Assembly: GCA_009763385.1 (NCBI GenBank)
Contig: CM019826.1
Location: forward strand, 94,472,848 to 94,536,847
Reading direction: 5' to 3'
Length of the DNA: 64,000 bases
Source of the DNA: Coix lacryma-jobi var. lacryma-jobi
Taxonomy: Eukaryota > Streptophyta > Magnoliopsida > Poales > Poaceae
Numbering within the stretch: the first letter of the stretch is position 1; the number at the start of each line of letters is the position of its first letter. The notes below the pieces were generated by a model. It saw only the letters and a program-made list of their open reading frames with translations, was not told the origin of the DNA and made no database searches. The position numbers and the translations under genes are program-made. This document shows, one piece after another, positions 1 to 9,326 of this stretch.

Positions 1-2
1 GT

Positions 3-1112
3 GTTACGAGGTGTGCTTTGTGTGAGGGCCTGGAGATGGAGATTGCCAATGTGAAGCATGGCAAGATGCAAACCGAGGAAGAAAACACATACCTTCGGTC
101 CATCTTGTCATGGGTCTCCAGTAGTGAGCCGCAGCTCGGGATGATGATCTCCCAATTCAAGCGAGCTGTTGGGGCCCCTGGTGTAGGTTTTGCTCAGAGT
201 GTTGATCTCTCAGCTTTTGGGAAGATTGGAGAGTCTAGTGGTCTGAAACCATGTGAGAAGCCAAATTCCACCACTACTCCCAAACTTGCCAAGCTTCCAC
301 TCAAAGAGCCAGCCAAGCCTATCACCAAAGATGGTGTGGTTGAGGAACCCCCGAGAGCTCCACCCAAGAACCCAGTTTGGGCACCCAAGCCAAACCACCT
401 CAGAAACAAGCTTGATGCTATGCCACCCATCAGAGAGGAGTGTTTGCCTCAGAAGGGCAAAGTGAACCACACCCACAGCCCTGGTCACCAACAACCCCCT
501 TTGCGTGCGGTGAGGTACCAGTGTGATTTTTGTGGGAGAGATGGTCACTTGATCGAGTTCTGCTTTAGGCGCAAGAGAGAGGCGCGCAGGGCTCGGGAGA
601 TGGAGAACCCGGACATGTACCATCCAGCTCATGGTGGACATGTGCCGAAGGCTCAGGGGAGAGCTGTTAGGTCCGGACGTCAAGGTCCCCGGCCTAGGCA
701 GGAGATGAGAGCCCCTAGGAGGGAGACTAGGCCTAGAGGTCCAGTACCTCAGTTTGTTAGGCCTAGGCAGGAGAGAGCTCCGAGGAGAGACGCTAGAGCA
801 GTTGAGCCCCAGGCTCCTAGGCGTAGACCTCGTAGAGAGCGTGCCCGACGGGGTCCTGCTTTTGCAGGTAACGGACCCCGTGGCGGAGGCTTAGTTGAGC
901 GCTTTCCCCCACCGCGTTTTGAGTACCGCGGTGAGCGCTTCTTCCCTAGCGGACCACGTTTTCCTCAGCGTGGTGATCGCTTCCCTCGTAGACGTGCTAG
1001 GAATGGTTTTTACACTAACCCTTCTTTTGAGCAGCCGGCCCAACACTGGTTTTCCCCTTACTTCACTAACCCCAGTGTTGGACCGTATGCTCACCCTATG
1101 TCTTTTTATTGA
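3..1112 (+). CDS. gag: Copia A Gag, C-terminal part (partial at window start)
   Basis: This is the nucleocapsid end of a long SIRE-type Gag, which packages element RNA into virus-like particles. The frame is open from base 3 to the TGA at 1110-1112. A CCHC zinc knuckle (CDFCGRDGHLIEFC) lies near 523-564, followed by an Arg/Pro/Gly-rich basic tail typical of RNA-binding Gag ends. A CxxC pair (CALC) sits at the very start. Homologous full-length copies in B, J and K show that an upstream half with a second zinc knuckle is missing here only because of the window edge. The pol frame begins 3' of this stop and is offset by -1. Confidence 0.85.
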   Translation, partial: VTRCALCEGLEMEIANVKHGKMQTEEENTYLRSILSWVSSSEPQLGMMISQFKRAVGAPGVGFAQSVDLSAFGKIGESSGLKPCEKPNSTTTPKLAKLPLKEPAKPITKDGVVEEPPRAPPKNPVWAPKPNHLRNKLDAMPPIREECLPQKGKVNHTHSPGHQQPPLRAVRYQCDFCGRDGHLIEFCFRRKREARRAREMENPDMYHPAHGGHVPKAQGRAVRSGRQGPRPRQEMRAPRRETRPRGPVPQFVRPRQERAPRRDARAVEPQAPRRRPRRERARRGPAFAGNGPRGGGLVERFPPPRFEYRGERFFPSGPRFPQRGDRFPRRRARNGFYTNPSFEQPAQHWFSPYFTNPSVGPYAHPMSFY

Positions 1113-1120
1113 TGTAGGTG
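1092..1120 (+). promoter_or_regulatory. Candidate 3' splice acceptor at the gag-pol junction
   Basis: A T-rich tract (TGTCTTTTTATTGATGTAG) ends in TAG at 1115-1117, immediately before the first pol codon. That TAG is a stop in the pol frame and lies downstream of the gag TGA (1110-1112). A simple -1 frameshift before the gag stop would therefore terminate at once. Splicing at TAG|G would remove both stops and enter pol in phase 0. The same arrangement recurs in K (57216/57217) and J (52635/52636). The donor was not identified. Confidence 0.5.
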
Positions 1121-4100
1121 AGACGGTTGGAGGACATTTGGTTGGTGGATTCTGGTTGCTCGAGGCACATGACCGGAAATGCCAAGTGGTTCTCCAGCCT
1201 TAGCCCGGTCGCCGGAAAGGAGTACATAACCTTCGGCGACAATAGTAAAGGTAAGGTATTATCTCGTGGAACTGTGCGGGTTAATGAGCACTTTGTGTTG
1301 CGCGATGTTGCTCTTGTTTCTAACCTGCATTTTAACTTGCTTTCTGTTTCGCAACTTTTTGATGATGACTACGAGATTCGTTTTAAACCGAACCTTAGTC
1401 GCATCCTAGATCCTCAGGGCGATCTTGTATGTCTGATTTCGCCCTTTGGGAAAGTTTTTCGTGCGAATTTTTCGGAGTCGTTTGGTTCTTCTCGCTGTCT
1501 TTTGGCTAGTCCTTCTTCCTCTGATCTTTGGAAGTGGCATAGGAGGCTTGGTCATTTAAGCTTCGACTTGCTTGCAAGACTTAGCTCACTTGGCCTAATC
1601 CGAGGATTGCCCAAGCTTTCGATGGAGAAGGATCTAGTTTGCCATTCTTGCAGACATGGGAAGATGGTTGCCGCTCCCCACCATCCAGTGACTAAGGTCA
1701 TGACCTCGCACCCCGGAGAGCTTTTACACATGGACCTTGTTGGTCCGGCTCGGGTGAGCTCGGTTGGTGGCAAGTGGTATGTTTTGGTTGTTGTTGACGA
1801 CTTTTCGAGATATTCGTGGGTCTTCTTTTTGTCTGAGAAGACTGAGACTTTCTCCTTCGCTCGCAATCTGATTTTGCGTCTTCAGAACGAGTTCCCTTTG
1901 AACTCGATGCGAGCTATTAGAAGTGATAATGGTTCCGAGTTTAAGAATTCGGATTTTGAGATGTTTTGTAACCACCTTGGTTTGGAGCATCAGTTTTCTT
2001 CCCCCTATACACCACCCCAAAATGGTGTTGTAGAGAGGAAGAATCGGACCCTTGTTGAGATGGCCAGGACGATGCTTGATGAGCATAGGACTCCTAGGCG
2101 CTTTTGGGCCGAAGCTATGAACACTGCATGCTACATTTCGAATCGCATTTTTCTGAGAGCGTTTTTGAAGAAGACCTCTTATGAGTTGCGTTTTGGTCGA
2201 CAGCCCAAGGTGAGTTATTTTCGAGTTTTTGGTTGCCATTGTTTTATATTGAAGAAAGGCAACCTGGACAAGTTTGAGTCTCGTTCATCTGACGGTGTGT
2301 TTTTGGGTTATGGCACTCACACTCGAGCTTATCGTGTACTTAACCTTGACACTAACCGAGTCATGGAGACATCAGATGTCACCTTCGACGAAACTCTTGT
2401 TTCTCCTTCTTCTCGTTTTGAGCGTGCAGGTGATCATGAGGTTGGAGAGCCTCTTTTTGATGATGAAGAAGAAGGTGCTGAAGGTATAGATGATCCAGCA
2501 CCCCCTCCACCTGCCGTGCCGCAAAGAGCGGCCTCGACGACGACTCACGGCCCCGACACTTCTTCTTCCTGGGGGCCGTGGGATCCTCCACCTCGCGCGG
2601 TACCCTTTGTACCCGGGGTGGAACCAGCTGCTGTTGAGGGGGAGGTCACTTCTTCCCGGGAGGCGCCACGACACATCCAGCGCCAGCACCCTCCTCAGCA
2701 GATGATCGGCGACATCAACGAGCGAGTTACTCGCTCCAGGTCACAGCACATCTCGCACTTTGCTCATTCTGCTTTTGTTGCGTCTTTTGAGCCCCAAGAT
2801 GTTGGACACGCATTGACGGATCCGGATTGGGTCAATGCCATGCATGAGGAGCTAGAGAACTTTGAGCGAAATCGGGTTTGGGTTCTAGTGCCACCACCTC
2901 CTGACTGTAAACCTATTGGGACAAAATGGGTATTTAAAAACAAGCAAGGAGAGGAGGGCCACATTGTGAGAAACAAGGCCCGGCTTGTAGCGAAGGGTTA
3001 TAGTCAGAAGGAGGGGATAGATTATGAGGAGACCTTCGCTCCTGTAGCTCGTTTGGAGGCTATTAGGATACTCTTGGCTTATGCTGCATCCATGGGTTTC
3101 AAACTTTTTCAAATGGATGTCAAGAGTGCCTTCTTAAACGGCTACATTGAGGAGGAGGTCTATGTCCAGCAACCCCCCGGTTTTGAAAATCCCAAGTTTC
3201 CAAACCATATCTTTAAACTCCACAAAGCTTTGTATGGTTTGAAACAAGCCCCTAGAGCCTGGTATGAGAGATTAAAAACTTTTTTGCTAGCTAAGGGTTT
3301 TAAAATGGGATGTGTTGATAAAACGCTCTTTCTCCTCAAGCAAGGCAAAGATACTCTCTTGGTCCAAATTTACGTGGATGATATCATTTTCGGTGGTTTT
3401 TCTCACGCTTTGGTTGCCAAGTTTGCAGATACTATGAGCAGGGAGTTCGAGATGAGCATGATGGGCGAGCTGACTTTCTTTCTCGGGTTGCAAATTAAGC
3501 AATCCCGAGAGGGGACGTTTGTGCACCAGGGCAAGTACACGAGGGACTTGCTGAAGCGGTTCGACATGGGTGAGGCCAAGCCTCTTCCGACGCCCATGTC
3601 GACAACGACTGCCCTGGATGCCGACACGGATGGAGAAGCAGTGGACCAGAAGGAGTACCGCAGCATGATTGGATCGCTGCTCTACCTGACGGCGACACGG
3701 CCGGACATTCAGTTCGCCGTGTGCTTGTGCGCGCGCTTTCAGGCTTCGCCACGCACTTCTCACCGTCAGGCGGTGAAGCGCATCTTCAGGTACCTTCGTT
3801 TCACGCCCGAGCTCGGGATTTGGTATTCTGCTTCCTCCACTCTCTCGCTTTGCGGTTATTCCGATGCCGATTTTGCTGGTTGTCGCATTGAGCGCAAGTC
3901 CACTTCTGGGACTTGCCAATTTATTGGGTCTTCTCTTGTATCGTGGTCTTCTCGCAAGCAGTCTAGTGTCGCTCAGTCTACCACGGAGGCTGAATATGTT
4001 GCTGCGGCTAGCTGCTGTTCCCAGTTACTCTGGATGATGGCCACTTTGCGTGATTTTGGTTTGAGCTTTACTCGAGTGCCTTTGCTTTGTGACAGCACGA

Positions 4101-4315
4101 GTGCCATTAGCGTTGCTAAGAACCCCGTGCTTCACTCGAAAACCAAACACATTGATGTGCGCTTTCATTTCTTGCGAGACCACCAGGAGAAGGGTGATAT
4201 CGACCTTCGCCATGTCGATACTCATCACCAATTGGCTGATATTTTCACCAAGCCTTTAGACGAATCAACCTTTAATAGGTTGAGGGGTGAGCTTGGTGTG
4301 TGTTTCCCCTTTTAG
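1118..4315 (+). CDS. pol: Copia A Pol: protease, integrase, RT, RNase H
   Basis: This is a 1065-codon uninterrupted Pol. The protease Asp is in DSGCSRHM at about residue 11. The GAG-pre-integrase/zinc-binding segment is at about 138-178 (HRRLGH, CHSC). The integrase core is D206 (HMDLVG), D270 (RSDNGSEF) and E306 (GVVERKN), a perfect DD35E spacing. The RT active site YVDD is at about 752. RNase H acidic residues lie in SDADFAG, TEAEYVA and CDSTSA. No ATG precedes the protease motif in this frame, and a TAG occupies 1115-1117, so the first base given is the frame opening, not a demonstrated start. Translation probably depends on splicing (see the acceptor at 1092-1120). All catalytic residues I can name are present, so the protein could be active. 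Confidence 0.93.
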   Translation: MRRLEDIWLVDSGCSRHMTGNAKWFSSLSPVAGKEYITFGDNSKGKVLSRGTVRVNEHFVLRDVALVSNLHFNLLSVSQLFDDDYEIRFKPNLSRILDPQGDLVCLISPFGKVFRANFSESFGSSRCLLASPSSSDLWKWHRRLGHLSFDLLARLSSLGLIRGLPKLSMEKDLVCHSCRHGKMVAAPHHPVTKVMTSHPGELLHMDLVGPARVSSVGGKWYVLVVVDDFSRYSWVFFLSEKTETFSFARNLILRLQNEFPLNSMRAIRSDNGSEFKNSDFEMFCNHLGLEHQFSSPYTPPQNGVVERKNRTLVEMARTMLDEHRTPRRFWAEAMNTACYISNRIFLRAFLKKTSYELRFGRQPKVSYFRVFGCHCFILKKGNLDKFESRSSDGVFLGYGTHTRAYRVLNLDTNRVMETSDVTFDETLVSPSSRFERAGDHEVGEPLFDDEEEGAEGIDDPAPPPPAVPQRAASTTTHGPDTSSSWGPWDPPPRAVPFVPGVEPAAVEGEVTSSREAPRHIQRQHPPQQMIGDINERVTRSRSQHISHFAHSAFVASFEPQDVGHALTDPDWVNAMHEELENFERNRVWVLVPPPPDCKPIGTKWVFKNKQGEEGHIVRNKARLVAKGYSQKEGIDYEETFAPVARLEAIRILLAYAASMGFKLFQMDVKSAFLNGYIEEEVYVQQPPGFENPKFPNHIFKLHKALYGLKQAPRAWYERLKTFLLAKGFKMGCVDKTLFLLKQGKDTLLVQIYVDDIIFGGFSHALVAKFADTMSREFEMSMMGELTFFLGLQIKQSREGTFVHQGKYTRDLLKRFDMGEAKPLPTPMSTTTALDADTDGEAVDQKEYRSMIGSLLYLTATRPDIQFAVCLCARFQASPRTSHRQAVKRIFRYLRFTPELGIWYSASSTLSLCGYSDADFAGCRIERKSTSGTCQFIGSSLVSWSSRKQSSVAQSTTEAEYVAAASCCSQLLWMMATLRDFGLSFTRVPLLCDSTSAISVAKNPVLHSKTKHIDVRFHFLRDHQEKGDIDLRHVDTHHQLADIFTKPLDESTFNRLRGELGVCFPF

Positions 4316-5507
4316 ATGGGGGCAGCATTTTGAGATGTACAGACTGACTCTTTTATTTTGAGGCTCTTTTCTTTTGAGTTTCTTGAGTCTTTCCAATTGT
4401 TCTTTCTTTCAGTTTTGTGTCGGGCATACGCATTTACATTCTGAGCTTCATGTCTATATTCACTAGAATGTAATTATGCTCTTGTTAGTATTGCTCCGAT
4501 ACTTATGATGATGCTTGTAGCTTATGCTCTTTCTGATCACTGTTACATATTATGAGCGAGCTATTTTTGGAATGGTGAATTATGCCTAATATAAATAAAT
4601 CTGAAAATGTTCACCATTGGGATATGCAACTAGCATGTGTAGGGTGTGTTGAGTCCATTCCTGCTTTTCATATATGCTAGGTTGCTATGTCTCTAGTTCT
4701 GAGTCATTCACTTGCTTGGTTGTTCATAACTTGCTTAAAATCTGAACCAAGTATTGTTGAATTGAAAAGATCGAGATGGGATTGCTTGTCAACACCTCAT
4801 GGTATTGAGACTGTTTCTCATTGCACTTTGAGTTAAACTTGAGCCATGTAGTGTATGACCGAAACCGTTGCTTTAAGCTTCTGATTGCTTCGGCATAGGC
4901 TTCGCACGGTTGAAAAGTTAGGCGATGACAAGCTTTCAACCTCTCGCAATCACATGCTAAAAATGAACTTGTGAATTCTTTTACCGCTGCAACTCCGACA
5001 TGTATTTGAAATCACAAGTATATGCTTCATTCCTATGCATGATGATTGAACTTTGCTAGGGGTAGTTCACCTTGTATATATGCTTAGCACTTGTTTGGAT
5101 TCCTTCTATACATGTCTAGTGCTATTTTGATGGTGACTATCCTTTTTGGCTTAAAACTGCTCACATGCTCATTTGCTTCATATTTCGTATAAGTGATCAG
5201 TTTGAGCCTTTGCTATTTGAGTGCTTAATTGAGATGTTGGAGCTATACTGATTAGAGCATCTTTACACTCTTTTGACTATATACTTGAAGCTCCTAACTT
5301 GCATTTTGACTTCATATGCATTTTGGAAAGAGATCTTGTGTTCAGGGGGAGTTTGTGTGCAGGGAGTTGCTTCCCCGATACCTTTTGGCCTTGATAAGTG
5401 CATTTTCAACTAGGGGGAGAAATTTATGCAAATCTTATGCTCCTGTGTTGATCAACTAAGGGGAGAATCATCTGTCCTAGTTGCTTGCATTTGTCGAGGG
5501 GGAGTTT

Positions 5508-5848
5508 GCTAGTTGTGTTGAGCCGTTGCCTCTGTCTTGAGGGACTAGCAAACGTTCCTAGCTTTTCATGAGCTTTCATAAGCTTTTTCATTTGACTTTC
5601 AATTGGTATAGTCTGGTGTGCTTTCCCATTTTGTTTGGGTTGATTTCCAATTGGTTCGGAGTGATTTTCTTGCTAGTTGTGTTGAGCCTCTGTGCCTCTA
5701 TCTTGAGGGACTAGCATTTTGCTTCTGTTGTCCTCCGATCTTCAATTGGTATCTGCTAGCGGTGTTGAGCCTGTTCTACCTCTTCTTGAGGGCTAGCTTT
5801 GTTTTGCTTGGTTGCGTCGAGCCGTTGCCCATGTCTTTGGGGACCAAG
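5508..5848 (+). repeat. Four-unit hairpin array in copia A 3' UTR
   Basis: Units at 5508-5549, 5672-5715, 5755-5797 and 5807-5848 share a GTTGAGCC-like core and an inverted-repeat stem. The stem changes in step: GCTAG/CTAGC, GCTAG/CTAGC, GCTAGC/GCTAGC, and CTTGGT/ACCAAG. Three equivalent units occur in K at 61600-61768. Confidence 0.65.
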
Positions 5849-5981
5849 TTTTCGCTTCATCCACTTGACCTTCTTTGGCTTTTGTTAGGCTTTTGGGTCA
5901 TTTGGTTGGGTTTTCTCTTCCCGCTCCTTCCTACCTCCTTCTTCTTATTTATGATTTGTTGTGGAGTTGACAATGCACTCA

Positions 5982-5994
5982 TCAAGGGGGAGAT
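5982..5994 (+). promoter_or_regulatory. Copia A polypurine tract
   Basis: TCAAGGGGGAGAT lies directly before the LTR's TG. It is the expected RNase H-resistant primer for plus-strand DNA synthesis. The same tract precedes the K 3' LTR at 61900-61912. Confidence 0.85.
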
Positions 5995-6400
5995 TGCGGA
6001 TACATGGGTGTATGCCGAGTCTCTGTGTGATGAGTGATTGTCAACAGAGATGATGCGCATGTTCTTTGGCTTGTGTTGTGCAGGTGTCGAGCACGGAGAC
6101 AGTGATCGATGGCGGGTGAAGGTCAAGTTGCGACGTGCTGTGCCGACGGACCGGGCGCGATGAAGGATGGGCGTGCCGTGCGGCGGACGTGCCATGCCGA
6201 TGTATCGGACGGTGAAGGGCGGACGTGGACTTGGACTGATGGACTGGAGGCCGGAGGATCAGCTGTGGTGGCTGGCAGCCTGCGACAGCGACAAGCGGAG
6301 AAGTGCGATCATGTCGGTGGAAGGGGTGCACAGGCGGTGCATCCCCTCTACGACGCCGGTTTGTTGGTAGAGCCCGGGAAAAACCAACGGTGGACGGTTT

Positions 6401-6655
6401 CCAGGTTTGGGCCTCAAAACCTGGGTGCTGGGTTTCCAGGTTGAGCCACAAAACCTGGGCGCGACGGTTTCCAGGTTGAGCCTCAAAACCTGGGCGTGGG
6501 CCGGTTTCCGAGTTTGGGCCTCAAAACTCGGGCGCTGCGGGTTTCCGAGTTTGGGCCACAAAACTCGGGCTGGAGGCTGGTTTCCCGGTTTGGGCCTCAA
6601 AACCGGGGGCTGATGGAAAAGGCTGGTTTCCCGGTTTGGGCCACAAAACCGGGGG
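6401..6655 (+). repeat. U3 palindrome array, 7 units (LTR A)
   Basis: Seven units of about 35 bp, each an inverted repeat around a TTGGGCC(T/A)C-type centre. Stems are CCAGGTTT/AAACCTGG, CCGAGTTT/AAACTCGG or CCCGGTTT/AAACCGGG, so both arms change together. The array lies between the LTR start and the TATA-like box. Most units carry TGGGCC, the site II core recognised by plant TCP factors (known motif; its function here is inference). Confidence 0.75.
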
Positions 6656-7437
6656 TGCAGAGTGGTGGCGGCACGTGGCGGCGATCTGAAGGTTGCGTGG
6701 AGGCGACGCGGAAGACCGTGCAGGCGTGGCCGTCGGATCTACCTACCACCAGCGGGTGGACTAGAATAGCCTTAGGGTTAGGACTGGTCCGCTCTGTAAA
6801 TACAGTAGTGAGGGGTAGAGTAGGAAACAGGCGTAGGCTAGGTTAGTATAAGTAGTCTAGGGGAGACACCCTCCTCCCTATCTCAATTTCAGCTATCTCA
6901 ATCTCAGTTTGTGCTTTCATTTGTTAGGGTTTCCACTCTCCCATCCCCTGCTTTAGCTAGTTGAGATCCGCAGAGAGACTCCACTCTGTGTACTGTTGAT
7001 TCGAGGAAGTGAGGCCGTATCCTCACCTTGGATCCCATTTCTTGGTGTCAATTCGCGTTTTGATTTCATGTTCATCATGTTCTTCGCGGATTGCTTTGTG
7101 CCTTGAGTTTTCCCGTCGCTTGATCTTTGAGCTCGGTTCATCTTTTGCGATTCCGTTTGAACTGAGTTGTTCTAGATCGTGAGGCACTTCTTTCCACCGA
7201 AGGAATCATCCTCTAACCTCACGGTCTAGGAGATCGATCGATTTTTCGTTTCGGGTCACTTTTCTTCCCTTTCCCGAAATTCTTCGATTCACCGATTTGG
7301 AGTTAGGTTCGAGCCATGATCTCTTAGAGATAGCTCACTAACCTCCTTGTGACTTCACTCACCAAGTTTGATCCCTAGAGGATGCGTTTTGGGTGAGTTT
7401 GAGTCGGATCGGTGGAAGAACAGAGGGGCTGCGGGGT

Positions 7438-7730
7438 GACCGGACGCTGGTCGCGAAGCGATCGGACGCTGACCAGTGCGTCCGGTCGTTGAGCGCTGCG
7501 TGCAGAGTCTCTGTGCTTGACCGGACGCACGCGACCGGACGCTCTGCATTTTTGACCGGACTCGCCGGAGTTACTGTTCCTGTGTTTTGTCTCTTGTGAC
7601 CGGACGCTCAGTAAACGACCGGACGCTTGAGCATCGTGCGTCCGGTCCAACTCAGAGAGCTCCCAGAGCCGAATTCTGACGACCGGACGCGTCCGGTCCC
7701 TGCTGACCGGACGCTGGACAGAGTCCGGTC
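7438..7730 (+). repeat. GACCGGACGC direct/inverted repeat array (LTR A)
   Basis: I count at least seven forward GACCGGACGC copies and four inverse GTCCGGTC-type copies, including a perfect 16-bp palindrome ACCGGACGCGTCCGGT at 7682-7697. The array lies downstream of the TATA-like box, so it is probably in the transcribed leader. The spacers between motifs are not repeated. Confidence 0.75.
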
Positions 7731-7817
7731 GTAGCAGTTTCGCGCCGTTTCGTCCGCGGTTCGTTCGTTCTTGATCGGATTTGATTTCCGTCTTTTGCGT
7801 TGGCTTTCTAGGGTTGT

Positions 7818-7877
7818 CTAGTGTCCCGCTGTGCTTCGTGGAAGCATCCACCCTACATCTAGGGTCGTGGACATTAG
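7818..7877 (+). ncRNA. Candidate three-way-junction RNA element (LTR A)
   Basis: P1 pairs CTAGTGTCC (7818-7826) with GGACATTAG (7869-7877), with one G-U pair. P2 is TGCTTC/GAAGCA (7832-7846, loop GTG). P3 is ACCCTA/TAGGGT (7850-7865). It ends 123 bases before the LTR end. Other LTR copies keep every helix while changing its sequence. Confidence 0.6.
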
Positions 7878-8259
7878 CAAGCTCTAGGGTTCGCTCTTGG
7901 GGTTGAGTTTGGGACAGTGGCATCTAGTTTCCGAAAGGAAATTTTGAAGCTCCCATTCACCCCCCCTCTGGTCGCTTTCGGGTAGCTTCTCGGTCCTTCA
8001 CCGTGCGGCGGACGTGCCATGCCGAGGTACCGAGCGGTGAAGGGCGGACATGAGGCTTGGACTGAGGGACCAGAGGCCCGAGGATTAGCAGTGGTGGCTG
8101 GCAGCCTGTGACGACGACAAGTGAAGAAGTGCGGTCATGTGTTGCCTGAGTCGTGGACTCAGGGACACGTGTCGGTGGACGGGGTGCACGGGCTGTGCAT
8201 CCCCTCTACGACGTTGGTTTGGTGGTAGAGCCAGGGAAAAACCATCGGATGGACGGTTT

Positions 8260-8553
8260 CCAGGTTTGGGCCTCAAAACCTGGGCGTGGACGGTTTCCGA
8301 GTTTGGCCCCAAAACTCGGGCTGACGGTTTCCGAGTTTGGCCACAAAACTCGGGCTGAGGGTTTCCGAGTTTGGCCACAAAACTCGGGCTGAGGACGGTT
8401 TCCAGGTTTGGGCCTCAAAACCTGGGCGCTGAGGGTTTGCTGAGTTTTGCCTCAAAACTCAGAAGCTGGTGGGCTGGTTTCCCGGTTTGGGCCTCAAAAC
8501 CGGGGGTTGGCTGGAAAAGGCTGGTTTCCCGGTTTGGGCCACAAAACCGGGGG
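8260..8553 (+). repeat. U3 palindrome array, 8 units (LTR B)
   Basis: Same arrangement as in LTR A, with eight units. It includes a fourth stem type, CTGAGTTT/AAACTCAG (near 8440-8460), again altered on both arms. Copy number differs among LTRs (A 7, B 8, E 6, J 6, K 6 and 6). Confidence 0.72.
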
Positions 8554-9326
8554 TGCAGAGCGAGGGCGGCACCTGGCGGCGATCTGGAGGTTGCGTCAAG
8601 GCAACGCTTCGGTTTGTGCGGGCGTGGCCGTCGGGTACACCTACCACCGAGTTGGTCCAGAATAACCCTAGGGTTTAGCTGGTTCGCTCTGTAATTAGAA
8701 TAGAGAGGGGTAGAGTAGGAAATAGACTTAGGCTAGTAGTAGGATAAGTAGTCGGGAGACTCCCTCCTCCCATTCATCTCAGTCATTTGCTCTTTCGCAC
8801 TTAGGGTTTCCTGCTCTCCCATCCCCTGCTGTAGCTAGCTGAGATCCGCAGAGAGACTTGCCTCTGTGCACTGTTGATTCTGAGGAAGTGAGGTCGTAAC
8901 CTCACTGTTGTAGCGTGAGTTTGCGCTACGGTTGCAATTCGTGGTTGTGATTCGTGTTTTGTTCGTGTTCTTCGCGGAATTCTTTTCTCCACGTTTTTCC
9001 CGTCGCTTGATTTCTTTGCTCGGTTCATCTTTTGCAAATCCGTTTGAACCAAGTTGTTCTAGGTCATGAGGCACTTCTTTCCACTGAAGGAATTTACCTC
9101 TAACCTCACGGTCTAGGAGATCGATCGATTTTGGTTTCGGGTCAAGCTTTTCTCCTTTCCCTCGAATTTCTTCGATTCATCGATTTGGAAGATAGGTTCG
9201 AGCCATGATCTCTTAGAGATAGCTCACTATCTTCCTTGTGACTCCTCTCACCAAGTTTTATCCCTAGAGGATTCGTTTTGGGTGAGATCGAGTTGAATCG
9301 GTGGACGAACAGCAGGATTTCGGGGT

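Larger units (their letters stand above)
4316..5994 (+). other. Copia A 3' noncoding region
   Basis: This is 1.68 kb between the pol stop and the 3' LTR with no convincing coding sequence, and in particular no envelope-like ORF. It contains several polypurine runs of the GGGGGAG type (around 5345, 5413, 5500 and 5985) and a hairpin array at 5508-5848. The equivalent region of K (60409-61912) is clearly homologous, with small indels. Confidence 0.8.
1..8000 (+). mobile_element. Copia A: Ty1/copia (SIRE/Maximus-like) element, 5' truncated by window
   Basis: The order gag, protease, integrase, RT, RNase H, long 3' noncoding region, polypurine tract, LTR is that of a Ty1/copia element. The roughly 2-kb LTR, the long gag and the long pol-to-LTR spacer fit the SIRE/Maximus lineage. 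The 5' LTR and the first part of gag lie left of the window. The 3' LTR ends at 8000 and is followed directly by the middle of another LTR of the same family, so A appears to have inserted into the 5' LTR of element B. The expected target duplication is CCGTG (8001-8005), with its partner outside the window. No stop codon interrupts the visible gag or pol, so this is the best-preserved copia here. Confidence 0.9.
5995..8000 (+). repeat. Copia A 3' LTR
   Basis: A 2006-bp LTR running from TGCGGATACATGG to GGTCCTTCA. It follows the polypurine tract and is homologous to the LTRs at 8001, 24053, 40217, 52637 and 61913. A TATA-like TATAAGTA lies at 6847-6854. Upstream (U3) is the hairpin array at 6401-6655. 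Downstream, in the probable transcribed leader, are the GACCGGACGC array (7438-7730) and the three-way-junction candidate (7818-7877). Confidence 0.92.

Noticed and set aside
4316..5994. An envelope-like ORF in the 3' region of the SIRE-type element
   Set aside because: Such ORFs occur in some SIRE elements, but here all frames are short and differ between A and K.
6109..6846. Short ORFs with repeated FGPQN/GLKT motifs in LTRs
   Set aside because: They are translations of the U3 palindrome array and occur in several frames and both strands of every LTR.
7375..7923. Arg/Pro/Ser-rich minus-strand ORFs in the GACCGGACGC arrays
   Set aside because: By-products of GC-rich repeats; they are interrupted differently in each LTR copy.
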